Assembly (NCBI GenBank): GCA_027886785.1
Contig: JAPCJV010000153.1
Coordinates: 1-5,561, forward strand
DNA: 5,561 nucleotides
DNA from: Nitrososphaerota archaeon
GTDB lineage: Archaea > Thermoproteota > Nitrososphaeria > Nitrososphaerales > CADDZS01
Direction: 5' to 3'
Shown: piece by piece, positions 1 through 5,561 of the stretch
Position numbering within the stretch: position 1 is the stretch's first letter
Layout: each line of letters opens with the position of its first letter
The notes under the pieces: model-generated
The model's database searches: none
What the model saw: only the letters and a program-made list of their open reading frames with translations
What the model was told of the DNA's origin: nothing
Program-made: the position numbers and the translations under genes

Positions 1-660
1 AAGGCGAAAGAAGAAGGGTACCGCAGCCGCGCCGCGTACAAACTAATGCAGCTGAATCACAAATACAAAATTATCAAACCGGGTTTCAGCGTTGTAGACA
101 TCGGAGCAGCTCCCGGTGGATGGTTAGAAGTTGTGTCGGAACTTGTCGGTCCTAGAGGACTCGGGGTAGGGGTGGACATTGTTCCCGTGAAACCAATCGG
201 AAAGAACGTGAAGATTCTGGAGGCAGATGTGCTATCCGCGGAATTTCCATCCCAAGTCCTTTCTTCTTTGGGCAGGGGCAAAGCGGACGTCGTACTCGCA
301 GACATGTCGCCTAAACTGTCGGGAGTTTGGGACATGGATCATTTCAAGCAGATTGAGCTCTGTCAGAGAGTCGTGGACATCTTGCCATCTCTTCTTGGGA
401 TCGGAGGATCAAGTGTCATGAAAGCATTTCACGGAGCGGATCTCGATTCACTGACTAAGCGTCTCAAAAATTCTTTCGAACGGGTGGAAATAACAAAACC
501 GGACGCAAGTCGCAGCGAAAGTAGTGAGGTGTACCTGGTCTCATTGAATTTCAGCGGACAAGTTCCCTCAAGATCTTCTGAAGATCTCCAAAAGATGCCT
601 CAGTCCGAACCGCAGTCGGATTCAGGCGAGTGCGGCTGGCAGAGTGACCGGTTGAATTAA
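1..660 (+). CDS. rlmE: RlmE/FtsJ-family 23S rRNA (uridine-2'-O)-methyltransferase, 5' end outside window
   Basis: The product is a SAM-dependent ribose 2'-O-methyltransferase of the RrmJ/FtsJ family, expected to act on 23S rRNA. The reading frame is open from base 1. Its first residues, KAKEEGYRSRAAYKL, are the conserved family N-terminus, so the ATG at 46 is internal and the true start lies upstream. Counting from base 1, the SAM-binding loop GAAPGGW is at residues 35-41. The family's K-D-K-E catalytic set is complete: Lys14, Asp101 (in ADMSPKLSG), Lys141 (in VMKAFHG) and Glu176 (in SSEVYLV). The domain should end near residue 185. A further tail of about 35 residues, rich in Ser, Gln and Asp, does not resemble the family and is encoded opposite the conserved 3' end of the convergent trm1 gene (110-bp overlap). 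The family call is firm; the exact rRNA target is inferred from the family. Confidence 0.93.
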   Translation, partial: KAKEEGYRSRAAYKLMQLNHKYKIIKPGFSVVDIGAAPGGWLEVVSELVGPRGLGVGVDIVPVKPIGKNVKILEADVLSAEFPSQVLSSLGRGKADVVLADMSPKLSGVWDMDHFKQIELCQRVVDILPSLLGIGGSSVMKAFHGADLDSLTKRLKNSFERVEITKPDASRSESSEVYLVSLNFSGQVPSRSSEDLQKMPQSEPQSDSGECGWQSDRLN

Positions 661-1717
661 GCCTAGAGATTACAGAGTCAATTTTCGGAGTTCTGATTTC
701 CAGTTCGTCTGCCATCGTAGCCAAGTCAAAATACAGAGGAATATCTAGCTCAGCTCGAAAAACCGGAAGATCCGAAATCTTGAAGCAGTTTTCAACAAAT
801 TCCGTCGATTGAACACAGCCGATCCATAAGGGGCCGGCGAATTTCATTATCTTGTTGTCGCAATCCGAACAGTGGAGCTCCGATCCAGGGTCCACGTAAA
901 AAACGAATTGAGGTACGATTCTTCTTGAGCCACATTTGAAACAATGTAACACATAACCGATTTCTTCTTCGTTTTGTCTGGAATAGCTGTTTCCGATCTG
1001 CACAAGCGAGTAGGCCCTGAAATAATGCTTATCGTGATGGGCGAACAGTGGTTTAATGGAGGCTTCGCTCCTCATAGCCGTCATCGAAAGCAAACCGAAA
1101 AGCAAGCGGATCCCTATCTCGTGGGAATAATCCGTTCGTAAAGGGAGCCCCAAATATTTCCTTTGAGCAACTCTCGGATAAATGCCGCACAAGACTGCTG
1201 TGTCCGTTGCCGAAACCGAAAGGATTCCTCCGTGCTTCGTCGCTTTTAGGGCATTATCCACGAAGGGAGATGGTGTCCCGAAAGGATCCAGATCCAATGC
1301 GTCGAATCGTTCACCTTTGTTTTCGTCGCGCGTAGATAGAAAGGAGCTTACCTCTTTTTGCGAAAAGACGCATCTATCTTCTACACCATTACTTCTAGCC
1401 GAGATTTTTCCAAGCTCAATTGAAACTGAACTGATGTCATTCAGAAAGATCTTGGCAAATTCACTGACTTCTGTAGCCACGCGGATTCCCCTGGCCCCTA
1501 CGCCTGAAAGGCAGTCCGCAAAAGTTAAGTCATTCTCGGTTTTCCAGCGATTGTTGGAAAACAAGGAGACATAAGATCTGTAACATATGATCGATACATC
1601 ACGGACGAATTTTCCCTGAAGATTGAAAAATGACGGATACTTCAACGGCGCGTCAGATTCAGGAACCACAAGTTTAGTTGCCCCCTCGACCAGCTGACGG
1701 GTCTTTATCGACAGCAA
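551..1717 (-). CDS. trm1: tRNA (guanine26-N2)-dimethyltransferase Trm1
   Basis: Trm1 methylates N2 of guanine 26 at the tRNA hinge, using SAM. The 388-residue length fits archaeal Trm1. Visible motifs are VEGATKLVVPE at 10-20, FVRD at 37-40 (the family's N-terminal Arg-Asp pair), the SAM-binding stretch DCLSGVGARGIR at 68-79, the catalytic DLDPFGTP at 142-149, SATDTAVLCG at 169-178, HYFRAY at 231-236, and the C-terminal SRTRLNPTAVRT at 361-372. Cys259, Cys262, Cys283 and Cys286 form a likely zinc ribbon, present in some Trm1 proteins and absent in others. The start is a TTG at 1717-1715: no ATG or GTG occurs in frame before the stop at 1741-1739, and the family N-terminus begins only a few residues later. 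No Shine-Dalgarno site is visible, so translation from a short leader is likely. The 3' end overlaps rlmE on the other strand. Identity is firm; the start is less certain. Confidence 0.94.
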   Translation of the reverse strand: MLSIKTRQLVEGATKLVVPESDAPLKYPSFFNLQGKFVRDVSIICYRSYVSLFSNNRWKTENDLTFADCLSGVGARGIRVATEVSEFAKIFLNDISSVSIELGKISARSNGVEDRCVFSQKEVSSFLSTRDENKGERFDALDLDPFGTPSPFVDNALKATKHGGILSVSATDTAVLCGIYPRVAQRKYLGLPLRTDYSHEIGIRLLFGLLSMTAMRSEASIKPLFAHHDKHYFRAYSLVQIGNSYSRQNEEEIGYVLHCFKCGSRRIVPQFVFYVDPGSELHCSDCDNKIMKFAGPLWIGCVQSTEFVENCFKISDLPVFRAELDIPLYFDLATMADELEIRTPKIDSVISRLNSTGHSASRTRLNPTAVRTEASFGDLQKILRELVR

Positions 1718-1826
1718 GAAATCGACTAAAATTTTCTCTCATCTCCCATTCACTTAAGGACTAGCATCAAGAAATCATTCGATTGAAACTCTCCCAACAA
1801 TTTCTACGAAAAACCTACCTTCCGAA
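1718..1826. promoter_or_regulatory. Divergent intergenic region between trm1 and the THEP1 gene
   Basis: This 109-bp gap separates two divergent genes, so promoters for both must lie in or near it. It is AT-richer than its surroundings. I see no convincing TATA box with a BRE on either strand and no Shine-Dalgarno motif before either start. The regulatory call rests on gene orientation alone. Confidence 0.5.
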
Positions 1827-2414
1827 ATGCGAATATCCATGAACGAAAAACGAATTTGGCTAATTACTGGGGAACCTGCTTCTGGAAAATCCACCGCTCT
1901 TTCCAGAATCTTACTCGAAGTGAGATCTGCAGGTTTTACGGTGGGGGGAGTTCTGACGAGAGAAATCCGTGCACGAGGAGAGAGGGAAGGTTTTGCGTTA
2001 ATTGACGTTGCATCTGAGGAGTCTGAAATGCTCGCTAACATGAAGGGGATTGTGGGACCGAGAATCGGAAAGTACAGAGTCAATTTGAACTCTCTTTCGG
2101 GACTCGGCGCGAAGGCTTTGCAACACGCAAAAAATGCCTCCGATCTCGTTGCGTGCGACGAAGTGGGACCGATGGAACTTTTGAGCCCTGAGTTTCGGCG
2201 AGCTGTCCGCAGTTCGGTGCTGGAATCCAACAAACCCGCGATAAGTGTGGTTCATAAGAGGTATGAAGACCCATTGATCGTAGAGCTGAAACAATCCAGT
2301 GAAACCACCGAATATGAAATCACTTTCGAGAACAGAGATTTAGTACCGACAGAAATTGCGAAAGACATAATTTCGCTTCTCAAGACTAGCGAGTCCGGCA
2401 GCTCAGAAGTTTGA
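1827..2414 (+). CDS. THEP1-family nucleoside-triphosphatase
   Basis: This is a P-loop NTPase of the THEP1 family (COG1618 type), which hydrolyses ATP, GTP and other NTPs in vitro; its cellular role is not established. The 195 residues match the family's usual size. Walker A is GEPASGKST at 15-23, with Lys21 and Ser22. Walker B is LVACDEVGPMEL at 107-118, with Asp111-Glu112 followed by the family-typical GPMEL. Other family marks are GGVLTREIRARGEREGF at 40-56 and IGKYRVNL at 80-87. The ATG at 1827 is the first in frame. A second ATG at 1839 would give a protein four residues shorter that fits the family equally well, and neither has a clear ribosome-binding site. The stop overlaps the start of the RNase HII gene, so the two are probably co-transcribed and translationally coupled. 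Family assignment is secure; substrate and pathway are not. Confidence 0.9.
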   Translation: MRISMNEKRIWLITGEPASGKSTALSRILLEVRSAGFTVGGVLTREIRARGEREGFALIDVASEESEMLANMKGIVGPRIGKYRVNLNSLSGLGAKALQHAKNASDLVACDEVGPMELLSPEFRRAVRSSVLESNKPAISVVHKRYEDPLIVELKQSSETTEYEITFENRDLVPTEIAKDIISLLKTSESGSSEV

Positions 2415-3139
2415 TCGTCGCCGGTGTGGATGATGCAGGTAGGGGATCCGTGTTAGGACCTCTTGTCATCGCTGGAGTCACCGTTGACGAAACGGAAATT
2501 CCAGAATTACGAAAAATGGGAGTGAAGGATTCAAAACTCCTTACACCTCAAAAGCGCAGGCAGCTTTACAGAAAGATCAAGAAACTTGCGAAAGGGGTCA
2601 CATATGAGAAAATCGATCCTTCAGAAATCGACAAAGTGGTCTTCAACGGTCAGAAGCTCTTCCGCCTAAATTACCTGGAGGCGAGGATGATGTCCTCGGT
2701 CCTTTTCAAACTAAAATTCGACATGGCGTACGTCGACTGCTGTGATACTAACCAAGCTAGATTCGGTCTATTGATTTCGGATTTGATTTCCGAAAAGGAG
2801 GGGAAAAGCTTCACCGTGGGAGAAAAAAATCCTCTGGCGGACCGCATAAAGAGTGAGCACCATGCAGATCGAAATTATCCCGTAGTTTCTGCGGCTTCGA
2901 TCGTGGCAAAAGTGACCAGGGATTCCTTTGTAAGAAGGTTGCATAGGAAACACGGGATGTTCGGTAGTGGGTACCCGTCTGATCCAGATACGATTTCTTA
3001 CTTGAAGAGGGCCTTCGAGTCGTCCAAGGGATTTCCCTCTATAACGCGCTTATCTTGGCTTACGGTGCGTAGGATGCGAGAGGATCTGAGCGCGCACGAG
3101 GCAAAAATTATCCAGAACTTAATCCCGAACTTTTCTTAG
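2411..3139 (+). CDS. rnhB: Ribonuclease HII with Asp-Asp in place of the usual Asp-Glu pair
   Basis: RNase HII cuts RNA in RNA/DNA hybrids and 5' of single ribonucleotides embedded in DNA. The 242 residues are close to the family size. The N-terminal motif GVDDAGRG is at 5-12, where most family members have DEAGRG, so the second catalytic acid (residue 8) is Asp rather than Glu. The other metal-binding residues appear present: Asp109 (in AYVDCCD) and Asp153 (in HHADRNYPVVSAASIVAKV). The junction-sensing Tyr188 lies in GSGYPSDPDT, and the C-terminal SWLTVRRM fits the archaeal pattern. The loop before HHAD (about 127-146) looks somewhat long. The start is a TTG at 2411 that overlaps the THEP1 stop as TTGA. 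No start further downstream would keep the catalytic motif. The 3' end overlaps the convergent fibrillarin gene by 4 bp. Identity is firm. Confidence 0.94.
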   Translation: MIVAGVDDAGRGSVLGPLVIAGVTVDETEIPELRKMGVKDSKLLTPQKRRQLYRKIKKLAKGVTYEKIDPSEIDKVVFNGQKLFRLNYLEARMMSSVLFKLKFDMAYVDCCDTNQARFGLLISDLISEKEGKSFTVGEKNPLADRIKSEHHADRNYPVVSAASIVAKVTRDSFVRRLHRKHGMFGSGYPSDPDTISYLKRAFESSKGFPSITRLSWLTVRRMREDLSAHEAKIIQNLIPNFS

Positions 3140-3876
3140 GACAAGTTAGTAAACCCAATTTTTGCTACCAACATCGCATGGTTCCTGTCATACGGTTCGA
3201 GATCAATCTGCTGCAGGATCTGAAATCCTGATCTTTCCAGGATGTGAACCTGCTGTGAAAAAATTTCCTTTTTCGGTTTTAGAGCATCAATGCTGCTTGC
3301 CTTTACAACGAGGAAAAGTGTACTCGTGACGCCTTTCTCAAAATACGTTCTGCAATTCTGGATCGCAATTTCTGTCTGGTCGGGTTGCGCAATATCGCAG
3401 TAAACAAAATCTACAACCCCGTAAAGCCCTGGATATTTTTCTGGATGCTTGGCGTCCGCTATTATGGGCACTACATTCTTTCTGTACTTGACAACGTTCT
3501 CCAAAAGTTCTCTGGCTACTCGAGGGGCTACTTCCACCGCGAAGATTGTGCCTGGGGTTCCTACAATATCTGAGAGATGAGAAACCGTGGTTCCAGTCGA
3601 CGCTCCCAGGTACAGGCAACGAGAACCTTTGGAGAAAGGAAAGTACTCTAGCTTATTCATGATGGAGGCAGAGAGCTTGCTGCGAAAGGGATCCCACGAT
3701 CTAAATTCGGCTCGCTCTCCACCAAACTTGTAGGTGACGAGAGTCTCCCCATAGTATGAGTGGCCGGGCGTCAGATTCTTTGTCGCAATTATTTTTCTGG
3801 AGGGATTCTTAGGGTTCTTAACAAAGAAAACGGAGTCGTCGAATATTGCATTGACTGAGCTACTTTCTTCGCTCAT
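3136..3876 (-). CDS. flpA: Fibrillarin, C/D-box RNP 2'-O-methyltransferase
   Basis: Archaeal fibrillarin is the catalytic subunit of the C/D-box sRNP. It methylates ribose 2'-OH groups of rRNA and tRNA at sites chosen by guide RNAs, and is recruited by Nop5. From the ATG at 3876 the protein has 246 residues. Motifs in order are ATKNLTPGHSYYGE (31-44), WDPFRSKL (61-68), the SAM-binding YLGASTGTTVSHL (89-101), VYCDIAQPDQ (158-167) and RNHAMLVAK (231-239). The K-D-K-H catalytic set is present as Lys67, Asp161, Lys192 and His233. The ATG at 3876 is preferred because family homology begins about 25 residues after it. The same frame stays open to an ATG at 4047, which would add 57 basic residues beneath the nop5 tail. 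The start overlaps the nop5 end by 17 bp with no clear ribosome-binding site, which suggests coupled translation. Identity is firm, the start moderately so. Confidence 0.95.
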   Translation of the reverse strand: MSEESSSVNAIFDDSVFFVKNPKNPSRKIIATKNLTPGHSYYGETLVTYKFGGERAEFRSWDPFRSKLSASIMNKLEYFPFSKGSRCLYLGASTGTTVSHLSDIVGTPGTIFAVEVAPRVARELLENVVKYRKNVVPIIADAKHPEKYPGLYGVVDFVYCDIAQPDQTEIAIQNCRTYFEKGVTSTLFLVVKASSIDALKPKKEIFSQQVHILERSGFQILQQIDLEPYDRNHAMLVAKIGFTNLS

Positions 3877-5149
3877 GATTCCGTTTCTCAGGGCGTCTAG
3901 ATCGCCCCTTGTCCCTGCCGCGGAAACTTCCCGGCCTTCCGTTCCTTGTCTCCCTCGATCGGGACTCGAATCTTTGCCTCGACTGGGGAGCGAATTCTCT
4001 TTCCTCTCTACCCTTGGGCTCTTCTTTGTATTTCTCTCTGATTTCATCTAGGCGCGAATTCAACGAATTCAATATGTTATCGTCTTTGGAGCCCCTGAAG
4101 GTATCGATTCTAGCTGCAATGGCGAGCTTCCCCGCTACCGAACGGGCGACCTTCCCCCTTTGCCATTTCGGGGCGCTGTGCACCGATGCATGCTGAAAGA
4201 GGATTCCGTGTTTAGGGGGACGCGCGCCGCTTTTCAGAGCACGATACAGAGCTTTCTCTGCTCCGAGTATTTGGATGGTACTGGCGGGCAGTATGGACAA
4301 TTTCCGCAGGCCTCCAGCTTTAGCGATGAGGCGCGCTCCTATGGTGGCGCCGGCTAACTCAGTCAAATTCGGCGCGACCTCTCTCATCGTCTTCTCCACG
4401 TGCGAGGCGAGCTTGTCCCGAAGGGAGAAAAGGTGCATAGCTTCGTCCGCTAATTGAACGATCCTCGCGAGATCTTCCTCCCTCATATCAGCACCTCTGG
4501 AGGACTTGGCAGCAGTTTCAATTGCTTTACTCTTTGCCTTCGAGTAGCCCATTTGTTCCAGGAGATCCGCCTCAAAGTTCTTTCTTGCTTTGAAATTCAG
4601 AATCAACTTTGCGAGGGAAATGTTGTCATCTACGAGCGACGTCAATTCGGGAAAATGAAGCCCGTACCATTCGCGCAGCCTGGAACTGACGATATTGGCA
4701 GTCTTGTCGATCTCATCCAGCGCCTGCACTGCCTCCATCGCCTGCAGATCCGGATTGGACGACATCTCCTTTATTCTCAGAGAAGAAATTTCCACAGACA
4801 CTTCCCGAATCGCAGCTTCTGCTTCTTCCTTCGTTGCCGCTAATCCCGCATCCACCAAAATCGAGATCTGGTTTTGCCTCACTCCCCTGAGGTCTTGATC
4901 TGCAATCGGCTGCAAATCAGAAGAAGGAATCCCCAATCCCTGGGAGGTCTGCGGTTGAGCTACGAGGACATCACCCGGGTTAAAATTCGACTTTACCCAG
5001 GTCACTTCATCTTGAGAAAGCGTTCCCGAACTTGCATTCAAGAAATTCTTTCCCCGGTTATCTTTGGGAAAACCGAACTGAGCGAGTGGCTTTTTGCTTT
5101 CGTCTAGAAGAAGGAGCCCAAGCTCGCTCACAATAAAGAATTTTTTCAA
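3860..5149 (-). CDS. nop5: Nop5 (Nop56/58 homologue), C/D-box RNP scaffold protein
   Basis: Nop5 bridges the L7Ae-bound guide RNA and fibrillarin in the archaeal C/D-box sRNP. Of 429 residues, about 1-95 form the fibrillarin-binding N-terminal domain. Residues 100-245 are the helical coiled-coil region, containing the signature RLREWYGLHFPEL (157-169). Residues 245-350 are the RNA-binding NOP domain with GAEKALYRALKSGARPPKHG (296-315), FQHASV (318-323) and RGKVARSVAGKLAIAARID (331-349). From about 375 to the end there is a low-complexity tail dominated by Arg, Glu, Ser and Gly. The start is a TTG at 5149: no ATG, GTG or TTG occurs upstream in frame for at least 60 bases, and the product begins at the expected first beta-strand. 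A GTG at 5131 would cut off six residues. The gene leads the nop5-fibrillarin operon that is typical of archaea. Identity is firm; the start codon is probable. Confidence 0.95.
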   Translation of the reverse strand: MKKFFIVSELGLLLLDESKKPLAQFGFPKDNRGKNFLNASSGTLSQDEVTWVKSNFNPGDVLVAQPQTSQGLGIPSSDLQPIADQDLRGVRQNQISILVDAGLAATKEEAEAAIREVSVEISSLRIKEMSSNPDLQAMEAVQALDEIDKTANIVSSRLREWYGLHFPELTSLVDDNISLAKLILNFKARKNFEADLLEQMGYSKAKSKAIETAAKSSRGADMREEDLARIVQLADEAMHLFSLRDKLASHVEKTMREVAPNLTELAGATIGARLIAKAGGLRKLSILPASTIQILGAEKALYRALKSGARPPKHGILFQHASVHSAPKWQRGKVARSVAGKLAIAARIDTFRGSKDDNILNSLNSRLDEIREKYKEEPKGREEREFAPQSRQRFESRSRETRNGRPGSFRGRDKGRSRRPEKRNHERRK

Positions 5150-5188
5150 AAAAGTTCCAATCTCAAAAACAATCCTTTCACCGTCAGT

Positions 5189-5195
5189 CTTAAAG
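5189..5195. promoter_or_regulatory. TATA-like element shared by the divergent nop5 and pyrD genes
   Basis: The sequence cttaaag (ctttaag on the other strand) has a symmetric TTAA core and lies in the middle of the 80-bp gap between the nop5 TTG (5149) and the pyrD GTG (5230). An archaeal TATA box sits about 25 bp upstream of the transcription start, so this spacing would give leaders of roughly 10-20 bases on either side. That agrees with the missing Shine-Dalgarno sites. The element is short, no BRE is clear, and its role is inferred from position and AT core only. Confidence 0.35.
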
Positions 5196-5229
5196 CGTTT
5201 GGTGATTTTTTGGTCTCCTAGGTTTCAAA

Positions 5230-5561
5230 GTGGATACACGTACCGCACGCCCTAGTAAGAAACCAAAAAAGTCTTTGACTCGAATAGCAATTGACTTCTC
5301 CGGATTAAAACTCGCTTCGCCAACAATGTTGGCTTCAGGAGTGTTGGGGATCTCCTTTGATTTGTTTCCCCGGATTATTTCCGCCGGGTGCGGGGCGATA
5401 GTCAGCAAATCAATAGGAGCGGAACCGAGAGAAGGTTACAGAAATCCCACCATGACAGGCGTAGATTGCGGCTACTTGAACGCAATCGGACTCGCGAATC
5501 CAGGGGTGGATGTTTTCTCGGAAGAACTCAGAGACTTTTTCCACGAAGCCCGGAAAGACTT
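5230..5561 (+). CDS. pyrD: Dihydroorotate dehydrogenase, 3' end outside window
   Basis: PyrD oxidises dihydroorotate to orotate with FMN, the fourth step of de novo UMP synthesis. Only the first 110 residues are in the window, of about 300 usual for the family. Counting from the GTG at 5230, the family motifs are LKLASPTMLASGVLG (26-40), SAGCGAIVSKSIGAEPREGY (51-70, including the FMN-contacting Lys60), RNPTM (71-75) and GYLNAIGLANPG (81-92). The spacing resembles class 1 enzymes, closest to the 1B/archaeal type, but the catalytic residue and electron-acceptor partner lie beyond the window. Two starts are possible. The GTG at 5230 adds a short Lys-rich leader (RPSKKPKKS). A TTG at 5275 begins right at the family N-terminus, with TRIAIDFSGLKL after it. 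The first fits the position of the TATA-like element better. No pyrimidine-related neighbour is visible upstream. Confidence 0.9.
   Translation, partial: MDTRTARPSKKPKKSLTRIAIDFSGLKLASPTMLASGVLGISFDLFPRIISAGCGAIVSKSIGAEPREGYRNPTMTGVDCGYLNAIGLANPGVDVFSEELRDFFHEARKD

Noticed and set aside
571..587. Perfect inverted repeat with 8-base arms (agatcttc, t, gaagatct) inside the rlmE/trm1 overlap
   Set aside because: The one-base spacer cannot form a stable hairpin loop at full arm length, no T-run follows, and it lies in codons of both genes, so it is not a convincing terminator or operator.
1674..1742. A 22-codon ORF on the minus strand starting with ATG at 1742, overlapping the trm1 start in another frame
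   Set aside because: It has no recognisable product and ends inside trm1. Its ATG follows a GGGAG directly, which is too close for a ribosome-binding site. It is most likely chance, although a role as an upstream ORF cannot be excluded.
1775..2233. 152-codon open frame on the minus strand opposite the THEP1 gene
   Set aside because: It is antisense to a gene with clear Walker motifs and its Ser/Pro/Arg-rich translation has no recognisable domain, so it is a shadow frame.
3851..4357. Several open frames on the plus strand opposite nop5 and fibrillarin
   Set aside because: The region is low-complexity and stop-poor, and the translations look like random shadows of the Arg/Glu-rich nop5 tail.
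5190..5408. 72-codon open frame on the minus strand covering the nop5/pyrD gap and the pyrD start
   Set aside because: It lies opposite conserved PyrD motifs, and its product has no recognisable features.
1..5561. Search for C/D-box sRNA genes near nop5-fibrillarin (RTGATGA with CTGA boxes) and for tRNA genes
   Set aside because: By eye I found no full C-box on either strand in the short gaps and no tRNA-like T-loop or cloverleaf. A covariance-model scan would be the decisive test.

Overview
The window looks archaeal. It holds a nop5-fibrillarin pair, an archaeal-type tRNA G26 dimethyltransferase (Trm1), a THEP1-type NTPase and a compact RNase HII. At least two of its seven genes use TTG starts, clear Shine-Dalgarno sites are lacking, and base composition is moderate. 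The gene set and the style of the sequences (DDAGRG in RNase HII, long linker-tailed Nop5) suggest a Thermoproteota lineage, perhaps Nitrososphaeria or a relative. That placement is inference from memory, not a search.

Layout from left to right: the 3' part of a RlmE/FtsJ 2'-O-methyltransferase gene (+, 5' end outside the window) runs 110 bp into the convergent trm1 gene (-). A divergent 109-bp gap follows. Next is a THEP1-family NTPase gene (+), whose TGA stop overlaps the TTG start of RNase HII (+). RNase HII meets the fibrillarin gene (-) tail to tail with a 4-bp overlap. Fibrillarin lies downstream of nop5 (-), with a 17-bp overlap, as one operon. A short divergent gap with a central TATA-like element separates nop5 from a dihydroorotate dehydrogenase gene (+), which runs off the right end.

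Functionally this is mostly an RNA-maturation block. RlmE is expected to methylate 23S rRNA, Trm1 position 26 of tRNA, and Nop5 with fibrillarin forms the core of the C/D-box guide RNP that methylates rRNA and tRNA riboses. RNase HII removes ribonucleotides from DNA and RNA/DNA hybrids. THEP1 is an NTPase of unclear role, and PyrD belongs to pyrimidine synthesis. Coding density is very high and no gene-free stretch exceeds about 125 bp. I found no tRNA, rRNA, C/D-box sRNA, CRISPR array, mobile element or clear terminator.

I do not see an undescribed defence or mobile system here. The points that merit a second look are the altered catalytic pair in RNase HII, the two convergent gene overlaps, the stop/start coupling of THEP1 to RNase HII, the Arg-rich Nop5 tail with an open fibrillarin frame beneath it, and the shared promoter-like element between nop5 and pyrD.
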